Source: Rheinheimera sp. SA_1
GTDB taxonomy: Bacteria > Pseudomonadota > Gammaproteobacteria > Enterobacterales > Alteromonadaceae
Reading direction: 5' to 3'
Assembly (NCBI RefSeq): GCF_001669775.1
Contig: NZ_LXWK01000001.1
Span: 1 to 64,000 of the forward strand
Length of the DNA stretch: 64,000 nt
Shown here: piece after piece, positions 53,690 through 62,205 of the stretch
How the letters are laid out: every line of letters begins with the position of its first letter
Position numbering within the stretch: position 1 is the stretch's first letter
Translations under genes and position numbers: made by a program
Notes under the pieces: model-generated
The model's database searches: none
Told to the model about the DNA's origin: nothing
What the model saw: only the letters and a program-made list of their open reading frames with translations

Positions 53690-55576
53690 TTAATCTTCGA
53701 AATAGGTATAACCATAAACACCGGCTTTTAATTCATCCAGCATCGATGCTTGTTGCGCGGCGCTGAACTTCGATTTGGCCAGTTGGTTCTGATATGACTG
53801 CAACAACTTATCAGCATCAAACTGCACATAACGCAGCACATCGGCCACGGTATCGCCTTTGATGGCGTTGGTCAGTTTGTAGCTGCCGTCGCTGTTCAGT
53901 TCAACGTGAACAGAATCGGTGTCACCAAACAGGTTATGTAAGTCGCCCAGGATTTCCTGATAAGCGCCGACCATAAACATGCCCAATAAATACTGCTCGT
54001 CTTCTTTGTAGATTGGCAGCGGCAAACTGGATTCAATCCCGTTACCGTCAGCGTAGCTTTTCAGCGCGCCATCTGAATCGCAAGTGATATCCTGAATAAT
54101 GGCACGATGTTCCAGCGACTCGTTCATCCGCTCCAACGGCATCACCGGGAACAACTGATCAATACCCCAGGCATCTGGCATCGACTGGAACAATGAAAAG
54201 TTCACGAACAACTTATCGGCCAGTTTTTCGTTCAGTTCGTCGTGAATTTCACGGTGCGAACGTGAAGATAAATCGAGTTTATCTTTCACTTTGTTGATGG
54301 TGGCAAAGTAAATCTGCTCCAGCAACGACCAGTCTTTAAGCGTCAGCAAACCATGCACATACTGTGCGTGCGCATCGGTGAAATAATGCACCGCATCGTG
54401 GTAAGCCTCAACCGCTGAGCGCGAGGTAACATTCTGGTACGAATCCCACAATGCCCAAACCACTTGTGGTGAATCTTCGCTTGGCTCTGGCAAATAACGC
54501 AGGCCAGGTGCGCGTTCAACGTCGATTGCATCGGTCACCAGTACGGCGTGGTGCGCAGTCATGGCGCGGCCAGATTCAGTGATGATGTTCGGATGTGGTA
54601 AGTCGTATTCGTCACAGACTTCTTTTAAACCATAAACCACGTTACGAGCATATTCGTACATGGTGTAGTTCATCGAACAGGCAGAACGGGAGTTTGAACC
54701 TTCGTAATCGACACCTAAACCACCACCCACGTCAACCGTGGTGATTGGCACGCCTAAAGTGCGCAGTTCAGCATAATGCCGGGCACATTCGCGGATGGCG
54801 TTGTGAATATCGCGGATATTGGCAATTTGCGAACCGATATGGAAATGCACCAGTTGCAGTAAATCTAATTTGCCAGCTTCTTTTAAAATATCAATGGCTT
54901 GTAGAACCTGAGTGGCGGTTAAACCAAACTTGCCTTTTTCGCCGCCGGTATTTTGCCATTTGCCTTTACCGACTGAGTTCAGCTTAATGCGGATACCGAT
55001 ATAAGGCGCTGCTTCCAGGCTGTCGATTTCACGTAATAAGGTTTTCAGTTCGGATAGTTTTTCTACCACCACGTAGACACTGTGGCCCATCATCTGGCCG
55101 ATAGTGGCTAAACGTAAGAATTCACTGTCTTTATAACCGTTACAGACGATACGCAGTGGTTTTTCGGTGACGCCTAAAATGGCCATCAGCTCAGGTTTGG
55201 AACCGGCTTCTAAACCGACTTTGCCACTGTGATGGCTAATCAGTTTACTCACGACGGAGAATTGCTGGTTTACTTTGATTGGATAAACCGCAGTGTATTC
55301 GCCCTGATACTCGCGCTCTTGCTTGGCTTTGGCAAAAGACGTGATCAGCGTATCAACACGGTGTTCCAGAATATCGGTGAAACGCACCAATACCGGCAGC
55401 GTTAATCCTTCTTCTTTAAAACGTGCAGTCAGCTCTGGAAAACTGATGCCTGGTTTGCTGTGATCCTGATCCGGATAAGCAACGAGGTCGCCCTGTGCGT
55501 TGACGTCAAAATAGCCTTCGCTCCAGACTGCTACGTTATAGATGGATCTTGCTTTGTCGATACCCCAATCTGCCAT
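53690..55576 (-). CDS. speA: Biosynthetic arginine decarboxylase
   Basis: A 628-residue PLP enzyme converting arginine to agmatine for polyamine synthesis. Lys101 in AVYPIKVNQQ binds PLP. HFHIGSQI, DVGGGLGVDYEGS and ESGRAMTAHHAVLV mark the alanine-racemase-like barrel; the C-terminal domain includes QYLLGMFMVGAYQEILGD. Length matches E. coli SpeA (about 630-658). It lies divergent from speE with 128 bp between, so putrescine and spermidine steps can be co-regulated. No speB was seen in the window. Confidence 0.96.
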   Translation of the reverse strand: MADWGIDKARSIYNVAVWSEGYFDVNAQGDLVAYPDQDHSKPGISFPELTARFKEEGLTLPVLVRFTDILEHRVDTLITSFAKAKQEREYQGEYTAVYPIKVNQQFSVVSKLISHHSGKVGLEAGSKPELMAILGVTEKPLRIVCNGYKDSEFLRLATIGQMMGHSVYVVVEKLSELKTLLREIDSLEAAPYIGIRIKLNSVGKGKWQNTGGEKGKFGLTATQVLQAIDILKEAGKLDLLQLVHFHIGSQIANIRDIHNAIRECARHYAELRTLGVPITTVDVGGGLGVDYEGSNSRSACSMNYTMYEYARNVVYGLKEVCDEYDLPHPNIITESGRAMTAHHAVLVTDAIDVERAPGLRYLPEPSEDSPQVVWALWDSYQNVTSRSAVEAYHDAVHYFTDAHAQYVHGLLTLKDWSLLEQIYFATINKVKDKLDLSSRSHREIHDELNEKLADKLFVNFSLFQSMPDAWGIDQLFPVMPLERMNESLEHRAIIQDITCDSDGALKSYADGNGIESSLPLPIYKEDEQYLLGMFMVGAYQEILGDLHNLFGDTDSVHVELNSDGSYKLTNAIKGDTVADVLRYVQFDADKLLQSYQNQLAKSKFSAAQQASMLDELKAGVYGYTYFED

Positions 55577-55704
55577 TGTCGTGCCCTTTAAAAAATCAGG
55601 CTGCTATTTTAAGTGCAATAGCAGCAAAAAAACATGAAAAGTTTGTCCCAAAGCTTAGTAGCTGGCAAAATAATTGCCCCCTTGGTGCGCATCAGGACCT
55701 GAAC

Positions 55705-56601
55705 ATGTCTGAACAAAACTCACATACGCCTTTACAGCAAAAATCACAACTCAATCCACAACAATGGTTTACTGAGATTTTCGCGCCAAGTGGCAGTGCT
55801 TTTTCCCTGGAAATCACTGAAAAATTAGCGGAAGTTCAATCGCCGTTTCAGCACATCGAAATCTATCAAACCACCCAGTTTGGCAAGCTGATGGTGATTG
55901 ATGGCGTGATTATGCTGAGCAGTCGCGACAATTTCCTGTATCACGAGATGTTAAGCCACCCGGTGCTGTTTACCCACCCGGATCCAAAAAACGTGGTGAT
56001 TATCGGTGGCGGTGACTGCGGTACCTTACGGGAAGTGTTGAAACACCGATCATTAGAATCCGTCACCCAGATTGATATTGATGAACAAGTGACCCGGATG
56101 GCGGAACAATATTTTCCGGAACTGTGCGCCAGTAACCAGGATCCACGCGCCACCTTACTGTTTGATGACGGTATCAAATATATGCGTGAAGCTGCGCCAG
56201 CCAGTCTGGACGTAGTGATTGTCGATTCCACCGATCCGATAGGCCCTGGCGAAGGTTTGTTTAACCGGGCTTTTTATCAGAGCTGCTTTGCGGCGCTCAA
56301 ACCAGGCGGCGTTTTAGTGCAACAAAGCGAATCACCGCTGATTCATCTGCAATTGTTAAATGACATGCGTCAGGCGATGAAAGATGCCGGTTTTGCTGCA
56401 CTACAAACACTGAATTTTCCGCAAATGGTTTACCCAAGTGGTTGGTGGACCTGCACTATGGCGCGTAAAGGACAGAATTTTGACGAGTTCCGTCATGATG
56501 ACGTGCAAAACGCCACTTTTGATACCGAATATTACAATGCGGCAATTCATCAGGCGGCGCTGGCGCTACCGAATTTTATGCTGCGACAGCTAGTCGGTTA
56601 A
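55705..56601 (+). CDS. speE: Polyamine aminopropyltransferase (spermidine synthase)
   Basis: A 298-residue enzyme transferring the aminopropyl group from decarboxylated SAM to putrescine. GGGDCGTLREVLKH (the family G-G-G-D motif), IDIDEQVTRMAEQYF, VIVDSTDPIGPGEGLF and YPSGWWTCTMA match SpeE. The ATG at 55705 follows AGGA by seven bases; the extra 52 residues of the longer frame cross the speA promoter region. It is a single gene divergent from speA. Confidence 0.95.
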   Translation: MSEQNSHTPLQQKSQLNPQQWFTEIFAPSGSAFSLEITEKLAEVQSPFQHIEIYQTTQFGKLMVIDGVIMLSSRDNFLYHEMLSHPVLFTHPDPKNVVIIGGGDCGTLREVLKHRSLESVTQIDIDEQVTRMAEQYFPELCASNQDPRATLLFDDGIKYMREAAPASLDVVIVDSTDPIGPGEGLFNRAFYQSCFAALKPGGVLVQQSESPLIHLQLLNDMRQAMKDAGFAALQTLNFPQMVYPSGWWTCTMARKGQNFDEFRHDDVQNATFDTEYYNAAIHQAALALPNFMLRQLVG

Positions 56602-56724
56602 GGTGAAAGCTACCGTAAATTATTGATTGCTAACAGATGTTGACCTTATATTAGATTTTTGGCTTGGAACTTGCGTAATTCTCATCTTTTCTGTACATTT
56701 AACAGCCAAGTTGAGGGTTTCCTA

Positions 56725-57177
56725 ATGAAGCATTTGATCATCATCGGCATCGCTTTGGCAAGTTTGCAGTTGCAAGCGAATGTTTATCAATGTGAACTCA
56801 ACGGTAAAGTCACCTTCAGCCAATTCCCTTGTGAAGATAACGCCACGCTGACGCAAGAAGTCAGCAGTGGCAATGTTGTACTCACCACCAGCAAAAAACC
56901 AGATCAACAAATGGAAACGTTGCGCAAAAAGTCGCGCTATCTGGAATATCAATTGGCGCAGCTGGAACAACAGCAAAAACAACAACTTCAACGCTACGAA
57001 GATGAAATTTATCTGGCCAAACGCCGCGGTGAAAAGTCTAATTTCGTGGCGATGATGAATCAGAAACTGCACAAAATGCAGCAGGATTTTGAGCAGGCGA
57101 AACTACAACGTCAGCAAGAGATCGCCGGATTACAGCAACAAATGACTAGCATGCAACGTCAGTATGCGGTGCAGTGA
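56725..57177 (+). CDS. DUF4124-domain exported coiled-coil protein
   Basis: A 150-residue protein with a signal peptide (1-18, ending LQLQA). A short DUF4124-like start follows (NVYQCELNGKVTFSQFPCED, two cysteines). Then comes a long Gln/Lys-rich coiled coil at about 65-148 that should oligomerise. The ATG at 56725 follows GAGGG; a longer frame to 56659 is rejected. It is a single gene of unknown role, probably an envelope structural protein. Confidence 0.75.
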   Translation: MKHLIIIGIALASLQLQANVYQCELNGKVTFSQFPCEDNATLTQEVSSGNVVLTTSKKPDQQMETLRKKSRYLEYQLAQLEQQQKQQLQRYEDEIYLAKRRGEKSNFVAMMNQKLHKMQQDFEQAKLQRQQEIAGLQQQMTSMQRQYAVQ

Positions 57178-57256
57178 TTGCTAGCGAAAGCTGAGCGTTG
57201 TCAATTTGCCTAAGCTAGCTACTTAGTCATTCAACTCTGTCATTAAATTCAGTCAT

Positions 57257-58099
57257 TTAACTCAGTCGTTTCGCCCAGATTAAACTCAGCACCATTAACA
57301 CAGTCCCGGCAGTAAACTGCCACCAATCGACAGCGTGTTGCCAGAGCACAAAATTAACCAATAAACCGGCGGGTATCAGCACATTGTTCATCACGGCCAA
57401 TTGATTGGCATTAACCTGTCTGGCACCTGCGTTCCACAGCCAATAACCTAAACCGGATGCGACCAATCCGAGCCACAGTAAAATCAGCCACTCGGTGGTG
57501 GTCGTTGGTGTCTTTTGCCAATTGGCGAATAACGCGCAACCAATCGTTGCGATGATGCTGGCTCCTACAAAAAACCAGCCAAAACTTTGGCTTTGTTGCA
57601 GGCTGCTGCCGAGTTGCAATTGACGGTAAGCGACCTGGCCAAAGGCAAAACATAAATTTGCACCTTGTACCAACGCCAGTCCCAGCCAAAAATCAGTGGT
57701 CGGCGCTTCAAACCGGATCACCAGCGCAGCTAATACCGCCAATACCGCTGGTCCAACCCACAATAAACTGATGCGACGATGGCGCAAGATTTGGTCAAAA
57801 ATGGTCACATAAACCGGCGTTAATATCGTAAAAAGCAGCACTTCAGCCACGGTAAGGTATAAAAAGCTGTGATAAAAAAGCAGATACATCAAACCAAGTT
57901 GGATAGCTCCAATCCCAGCCAGTGCCAACGCCTGTTTCACCGGTGTTGGTTTGAACACCAACAAGGGTGCAAACAACAACAACGCCAGCGCCATGCGGCT
58001 ACCAACTGCCACATAAGGGTCGACCTTGCCGGCCAAAAACTCGCCAATCAGTGAAAAGCTGAACGACCAAATCAAGGTGACCCAAAGCAACAATTGCAT
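57257..58099 (-). CDS. EamA/DMT-family exporter
   Basis: A 280-residue inner-membrane protein with ten helices from two EamA repeats. The first repeat runs LLLWVTLIWSFSFSLIGEFL to about 130, the second QGANLCFAFGQVAYRQLQ onward. Drug/metabolite transporters of this kind export amino acids, amines or similar solutes. AGGAAT precedes the ATG. It is a single gene; the substrate cannot be named. Confidence 0.85.
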   Translation of the reverse strand: MQLLLWVTLIWSFSFSLIGEFLAGKVDPYVAVGSRMALALLLFAPLLVFKPTPVKQALALAGIGAIQLGLMYLLFYHSFLYLTVAEVLLFTILTPVYVTIFDQILRHRRISLLWVGPAVLAVLAALVIRFEAPTTDFWLGLALVQGANLCFAFGQVAYRQLQLGSSLQQSQSFGWFFVGASIIATIGCALFANWQKTPTTTTEWLILLWLGLVASGLGYWLWNAGARQVNANQLAVMNNVLIPAGLLVNFVLWQHAVDWWQFTAGTVLMVLSLIWAKRLS

Positions 58100-58314
58100 C
58101 CGTTATTCCTATGTTGTTCCTATGATTGCCGGACAGGATCTGCCTGTCGCTGACTGAGCGCAGCATACCATTGCGGTTGGTCAGAGACCAGCAGACAACA
58201 ACATTCAAATAAGTTGTTTAACGACCATTAATTATCGAAAAGCAATAATTAATTACTCTTTACAGCCAATTTTTGCTGAGTTAATGTACGGTTTTACTTC
58301 AGCAGGGATTATTG

Positions 58315-59163
58315 ATGAAAAGTTTATTAGCGATGAAAGCTGCAGTACTCAGTCTGCTACTTCTGAGTGGTTGTACCGTCAAACTGCAGCAACAACATTT
58401 TATCCGGCCGGATCAGCCCGTGACGCAGCAGTGGCTGACTGAGCAGCAACAAGGTCAGACGTTGCATGCGTATCAGGTGACGACCGGCGATGGCGAAGTA
58501 TTACATGGCAAACTGATCCGACATCCGGATGCGCGGTTCACGATGATTTATTTTGGCGGCAATTTATTTGATAGTGGTCGCGACAGTTTGTCGGTGGTGA
58601 AAGCGCTTGGCCAATTCCAAAATAACATTCTGATGCTGGATTATCGCGGGTACAACGGCAATGGCGGCAAGCCAGATGTCACGAATCTGGCCAGTGATGG
58701 TGTGGCCATTTATGACGCAGTGGTGGCCGATGCGAGTTTGGGCCAAAAGCCGGTATTACTACACGGTTTTTCGCTCGGTAGTGTGGTTGCTGCGCATGTG
58801 GCCGGGCAACGTCCGGCCAAAGCGTTGGTATTACAAGGCAGTCTGACCAACGTCTCGGAAATGGCGAATGCCAGAGTGCCGTTGTTGATGCGACCTTTTG
58901 TAAGTTTCGAAATTGCCAAAGAGCTACAGCAAGTGGATAACAAAGCCGTGCTGGCGCGGATCCGGACGCCGGTGCTGATTTGTGTCGGCGCGGATGATAG
59001 TGAAACCCGGCCGGTGATGTCTGAAGATTTATTCGCCGTATCCGCCAGTCCAATCAAACAACTTTATATTGCCCGTGACGCCGGTCATGGAAATTTATTC
59101 GCTGCCGCTGAAGCTGTGGCAGAATATAAAACCTTCTTAGCCCGGGCAATGACAGGAAGCTGA
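58315..59163 (+). CDS. Lipoprotein alpha/beta hydrolase
   Basis: A 282-residue protein with a lipobox (LLLLSGC, lipidated Cys20). The hydrolase core has Ser153 in HGFSLGSVV, Asp227/228 in CVGADDSE and His258 in DAGHGN. LDYRGYNGNGGKP resembles the lid-proximal loop of YfhR/BEM46-type hydrolases. Substrate unknown. The ATG at 58315 follows CAGGGA. Two bases separate it from the DUF2975 gene, so the three genes to 59941 form an operon. Confidence 0.85.
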   Translation: MKSLLAMKAAVLSLLLLSGCTVKLQQQHFIRPDQPVTQQWLTEQQQGQTLHAYQVTTGDGEVLHGKLIRHPDARFTMIYFGGNLFDSGRDSLSVVKALGQFQNNILMLDYRGYNGNGGKPDVTNLASDGVAIYDAVVADASLGQKPVLLHGFSLGSVVAAHVAGQRPAKALVLQGSLTNVSEMANARVPLLMRPFVSFEIAKELQQVDNKAVLARIRTPVLICVGADDSETRPVMSEDLFAVSASPIKQLYIARDAGHGNLFAAAEAVAEYKTFLARAMTGS

Positions 59164-59165
59164 TA

Positions 59166-59708
59166 ATGCCAATAGTCCGACTCAGTCAAATTATTTGTGG
59201 CCTGTTACTGCTGGCGTTGTTGTTTCAACTCTGTTGTTTGGCAATCGGTGTGTTGCTGCAGAATCAACAGCTGGCGCTTGGCGGCGGCGACATGCAGATT
59301 GGCATTTACCCGCCGGATTACGGCCTGCAGGTGCTGCCGCTGTTGCAGCAATCCGGCTACAGTGAATTGTGGCTGAGTCTGCCGGAGCAGTGCTTTTTTC
59401 TGCTGCTGAATTTCTGGTTGTTCCGACTGTTTTGGCTGTACCGGCAAATGCAAATCTTCACCCGCCAAAATGTGCAGTATTTTCAGCTGATTGGGATCTT
59501 GTTGACGGTGTGGGCACTTTGGCAGGTGTTGTATCCACCGCTGTTGGTGGCAGTGGTCAATTGGCTGCAACATACTGATCAGACAAGGTATATTACGGTG
59601 CATGATTATCAGCTGTTATTGTTCATCGTCGGGTTAATTGTCTGGGCGATGGGCCGGGTCATGGCTTATGGCCTGCAGTTACAACAAGAACAGGATTTGG
59701 TGATCTGA
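59166..59708 (+). CDS. DUF2975 membrane protein
   Basis: A 180-residue protein with four helices (about 9-31, 76-92, 103-127 and 147-166) fitting DUF2975. Such genes typically sit beside a small XRE regulator, as here. The last base of its stop is the first base of the regulator's ATG (TGATG junction), so translation is coupled. The function is unknown; pairing with a regulator suggests membrane sensing. Confidence 0.8.
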   Translation: MPIVRLSQIICGLLLLALLFQLCCLAIGVLLQNQQLALGGGDMQIGIYPPDYGLQVLPLLQQSGYSELWLSLPEQCFFLLLNFWLFRLFWLYRQMQIFTRQNVQYFQLIGILLTVWALWQVLYPPLLVAVVNWLQHTDQTRYITVHDYQLLLFIVGLIVWAMGRVMAYGLQLQQEQDLVI

Positions 59709-59941
59709 TGCCGATCGTGGTGGAACTTGATGTGATGCTGGCCAGACGCAAAATGAAAGCCAATGATTTGGCGCAGGCCATAGGTATTACGCCGCAAAAT
59801 CTGTCGGTGCTCAAAGCCGGCCATGCCAAAGCTATCCGCTTTTCAACGTTGCAAAAAATTTGTCGGCATCTGGATTGTCAGCCTGGAGATCTGCTGGTGT
59901 ATCGGCCAGGGCCGGAAGATGATTTGGTGGAGCAGGAATAA
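59708..59941 (+). CDS. Small XRE-family regulator (YozG-like)
   Basis: A 77-residue helix-turn-helix protein with LDVMLARRKMKANDLAQAIG and ITPQNLSVLKAGHAKAIRF as the recognition unit, then LQKICRHLDCQPGDLLVY. It overlaps the DUF2975 stop by one base. It is probably a transcription factor controlled by its membrane partner. A terminator follows. Confidence 0.88.
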   Translation: MPIVVELDVMLARRKMKANDLAQAIGITPQNLSVLKAGHAKAIRFSTLQKICRHLDCQPGDLLVYRPGPEDDLVEQE

Positions 59942-59945
59942 CGCA

Positions 59946-59992
59946 GAAAAAAGGGCAGTTACGAAACATCAGTAAACTGCCCTGGGGACTAA
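59946..59992 (-). terminator. Intrinsic terminator of the OmpA-like lipoprotein gene
   Basis: GGGCAGTT (59953-59960) pairs with AACTGCCC (59985-59992), with AC/GT continuing around a bulge. On the minus strand a T6 run follows (A run 59947-59952). It lies between converging genes and may also serve the XRE operon. Confidence 0.8.
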
Positions 59993-60010
59993 AATCAAAT
60001 ATTCATTTGT

Positions 60011-60649
60011 TTATTGCGTGACCGGTTCGATATGAATTTCAACCCGGCGATTGGCCGCACGGTTGGCTTCATTGGTGTTCGGAACCGCCGGATAATTAGG
60101 GCCAACGCCGCGGGTTTCTAACCGAATCGGATTAACCTGCTGCGCAATTAAATACTGCTTGACGCTGTCGGCACGGCCTTGCGATAACTGCATATTCAGC
60201 GCCATCGGGCCGGTGTCGTCCGTATGACCGGTGATCACCAGCATGGTTTTTTCATATTCACTCAGCACTTTGGCAATGTCGTTTAATACTGGATATAAGT
60301 CGGCGCGAATGTCACTGCGACCTACCGCAAAAGTGACTTGCGCTGGAATATCCAGCCGCAGAATGTCACCATCTCGATAAACTTTGACGCCGGTGCCAGA
60401 CAGTTGCTCCCGCAATGCTTGTTCCTGATTATCCATATAACGGCCCACGGCAGCGCCAGTTAAAGCGCCGATTGCCGCACCAATCGCCAGACGTTTATTT
60501 TTGTGATTACCGGTGGCTTTGCCGGCAACCGCGCCAACCACAGCGCCAATAGCAGCACCCCGGTTGGTATTGTTGTTTTCAATGCTGGCACAACCACCAA
60601 GTGTCAGGGTGGTGGTTAATGCTGCAACCAACAAATGATTCGAGTTCAT
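60011..60649 (-). CDS. OmpA-family peptidoglycan-binding lipoprotein (YiaD-like)
   Basis: A 212-residue outer-membrane lipoprotein. Lipobox LGGC (Cys20), then a glycine-zipper region at about 31-72 (GAAIGAVVGAVAGK, GAAIGALTGAAVGR). The OmpA C-terminal domain (about 100-210) has TGHTDDTGPMALN and ANRAANRRVEIHI, the diaminopimelate-binding elements. This matches YiaD. AAGGAT precedes the ATG. It is a single gene with its own terminator. Confidence 0.9.
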   Translation of the reverse strand: MNSNHLLVAALTTTLTLGGCASIENNNTNRGAAIGAVVGAVAGKATGNHKNKRLAIGAAIGALTGAAVGRYMDNQEQALREQLSGTGVKVYRDGDILRLDIPAQVTFAVGRSDIRADLYPVLNDIAKVLSEYEKTMLVITGHTDDTGPMALNMQLSQGRADSVKQYLIAQQVNPIRLETRGVGPNYPAVPNTNEANRAANRRVEIHIEPVTQ

Positions 60650-60925
60650 CAGTAATCCTTCATAAAAGCTTTAGGGACAGACTAGGCAGCTGCAGCTGAA
60701 TTTTGGCTGAACTGACTGCTGGGTTCACTGCTGCACAATTTTGGTGCTGATCAACATGGCAACAGTGAATAAAGTAAAAAGCGGCAGTGTAGTCAGCTGT
60801 GGTCGACATAGCCAGCGATTGCGGTTAATGCGCAGCGGGCTCCGCCAAATGGTATGTGACATGCAAAGCTACTTATATTCAACTGGACATTCATACGGCT
60901 AAAAAGTAAGCTCCAAGGCCAGAAA
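60650..60925. other. Intergenic region between ompA-like gene and ERIC
   Basis: About 275 bp with no credible ORF or RNA structure seen. It should contain the promoter of the OmpA-like gene and perhaps of proBA; no clear -35/-10 pair was found. Confidence 0.4.
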
Positions 60926-61051
60926 TATACCCAAAATCATTGAAGTTTCGGGTAGGCGCCAAGTGAATGAGACCCCAGGAGCATAGCTGTCTATGTGACT
61001 GGGGCGAACGAACGAAGGCAACAACCCCGAATCTTCAAGGATGCCGGGTAA
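60926..61051 (+). repeat. ERIC element, standard length (forward)
   Basis: 126 bp matching the classic enterobacterial repetitive intergenic consensus: tail TATACCCAAAATCATTGAAG, AAGTGAATGAGACCCCAGGA, centre GCATAGCTGTCTATGTGACT, GGGGCGAACGAACG and end ATCTTCAAGGATGCCGGGTA. It is the best-preserved of four copies in the window and lies 38 bp before proB, where it would be transcribed into the leader. Confidence 0.92.
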
Positions 61052-61089
61052 ATCAGTCTCAGGCTTTATCGACAGAGGGTTTTACACGC

Positions 61090-62205
61090 ATGGCCGCGCT
61101 TCGCTGGAAACGTATTGTGATCAAAGTGGGCAGTGCTTTAATTGCGCCAGCCGGAAAAGGGTGCTCGACCCGCTATCTGTTGGCGATTGCCCGTTTCATC
61201 AGCGAGTGCAAGCTGCAGGGCACAGAAGTTGTGCTGGTTTCCAGCGGCAGTGTCGCGGCAGGTCGGGCGGCTATTCCTTTCAGTCATCAGCCGCTGCCAA
61301 TTAATGTGAAACAAGCGATGGCGGCGATTGGCCAAAGTCAGATGATGATGATGTGGAGTCAATTGCTGGATTGTCCGTGTGCGCAAATTCTGCTGACCCA
61401 CGACGATTTACGCGACCGCAAAAGATATCTGAATATCGACAACACCTTGCGCACCTTACTGAGCCATCAGGCTCTGCCGATCGTCAACGAAAACGACACC
61501 GTCGCCACTGCTGAATTAAAGGTGGGTGATAACGATAATTTAGCCGCCATGGTCGCTATTGTGGTCGACGCTGATGCGCTAATTATTTGCTCAGATATCG
61601 ATGGTTTATATACCGCGAACCCGCGAACGGATGCTAACGCCAGATTTATCCCCAGAGTCGATCAAATCAACGCTGACATTTATGCCATGGCTGGCGGTAG
61701 CCATCATGCCGTCGGCACCGGCGGGATGGTCACTAAATTACAGGCTGCTGCTAAGGCGTCAGCACAAGGTATTGAAACGCTGATTATTAACGGTCAGAAA
61801 GCCAGTAGCTTTGATGCCTTACTGAATGGCGAAAATGCCGGTACCTTATTTTGCGCCCAACCCGGTAAACAAAGCGCCAAAAAACACTGGTTATTGCACA
61901 GCAGCAAAGCCACGGCGCAGGTGATGCTGGATGAAGGTGCTGTGCAGGCACTGTTGCATAAAGGTGCGTCGTTGCTGGCCAAAGGCGTGACGCAAGTGAT
62001 CGGTGATTTTGACAAAGGCGACGCTATCTGGCTGGTTGATACCAACGGCGTCAAACTGGCCAAAGGGGTCAGCCAATACAGCGCACCGGAGCTGAATAAA
62101 ATTAAAGGTATCCATAGCAGCGGTATCGAAGCCGTGCTGGGCTATTGCCCAAGTGAAGTGGCGGTGCACCGCGATGATTTAGTGCTGATGGAGCAGGGAT
62201 TATGA
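61090..62205 (+). CDS. proB: Glutamate 5-kinase
   Basis: A 371-residue enzyme that phosphorylates glutamate for proline synthesis. The kinase domain has RIVIKVGSALIAP, VLVSSGSVAAGRA, QILLTHDDLRDRKRYLN and GTGGMVTKLQAA. The C-terminal PUA domain covers about 280-365. The ATG at 61090 is chosen; the longer frame begins inside the ERIC element. GAGGG lies ten bases upstream, a long spacing. The stop overlaps the proA start (ATGA), the usual proBA arrangement. Confidence 0.95.
   Translation: MAALRWKRIVIKVGSALIAPAGKGCSTRYLLAIARFISECKLQGTEVVLVSSGSVAAGRAAIPFSHQPLPINVKQAMAAIGQSQMMMMWSQLLDCPCAQILLTHDDLRDRKRYLNIDNTLRTLLSHQALPIVNENDTVATAELKVGDNDNLAAMVAIVVDADALIICSDIDGLYTANPRTDANARFIPRVDQINADIYAMAGGSHHAVGTGGMVTKLQAAAKASAQGIETLIINGQKASSFDALLNGENAGTLFCAQPGKQSAKKHWLLHSSKATAQVMLDEGAVQALLHKGASLLAKGVTQVIGDFDKGDAIWLVDTNGVKLAKGVSQYSAPELNKIKGIHSSGIEAVLGYCPSEVAVHRDDLVLMEQGL

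Noticed and set aside
60967-61089. Longer proB reading frame starting at 60967
   Set aside because: The extra 41 codons translate the ERIC element and flank; known ProB proteins begin near the RIVIKVGSALIAP segment.
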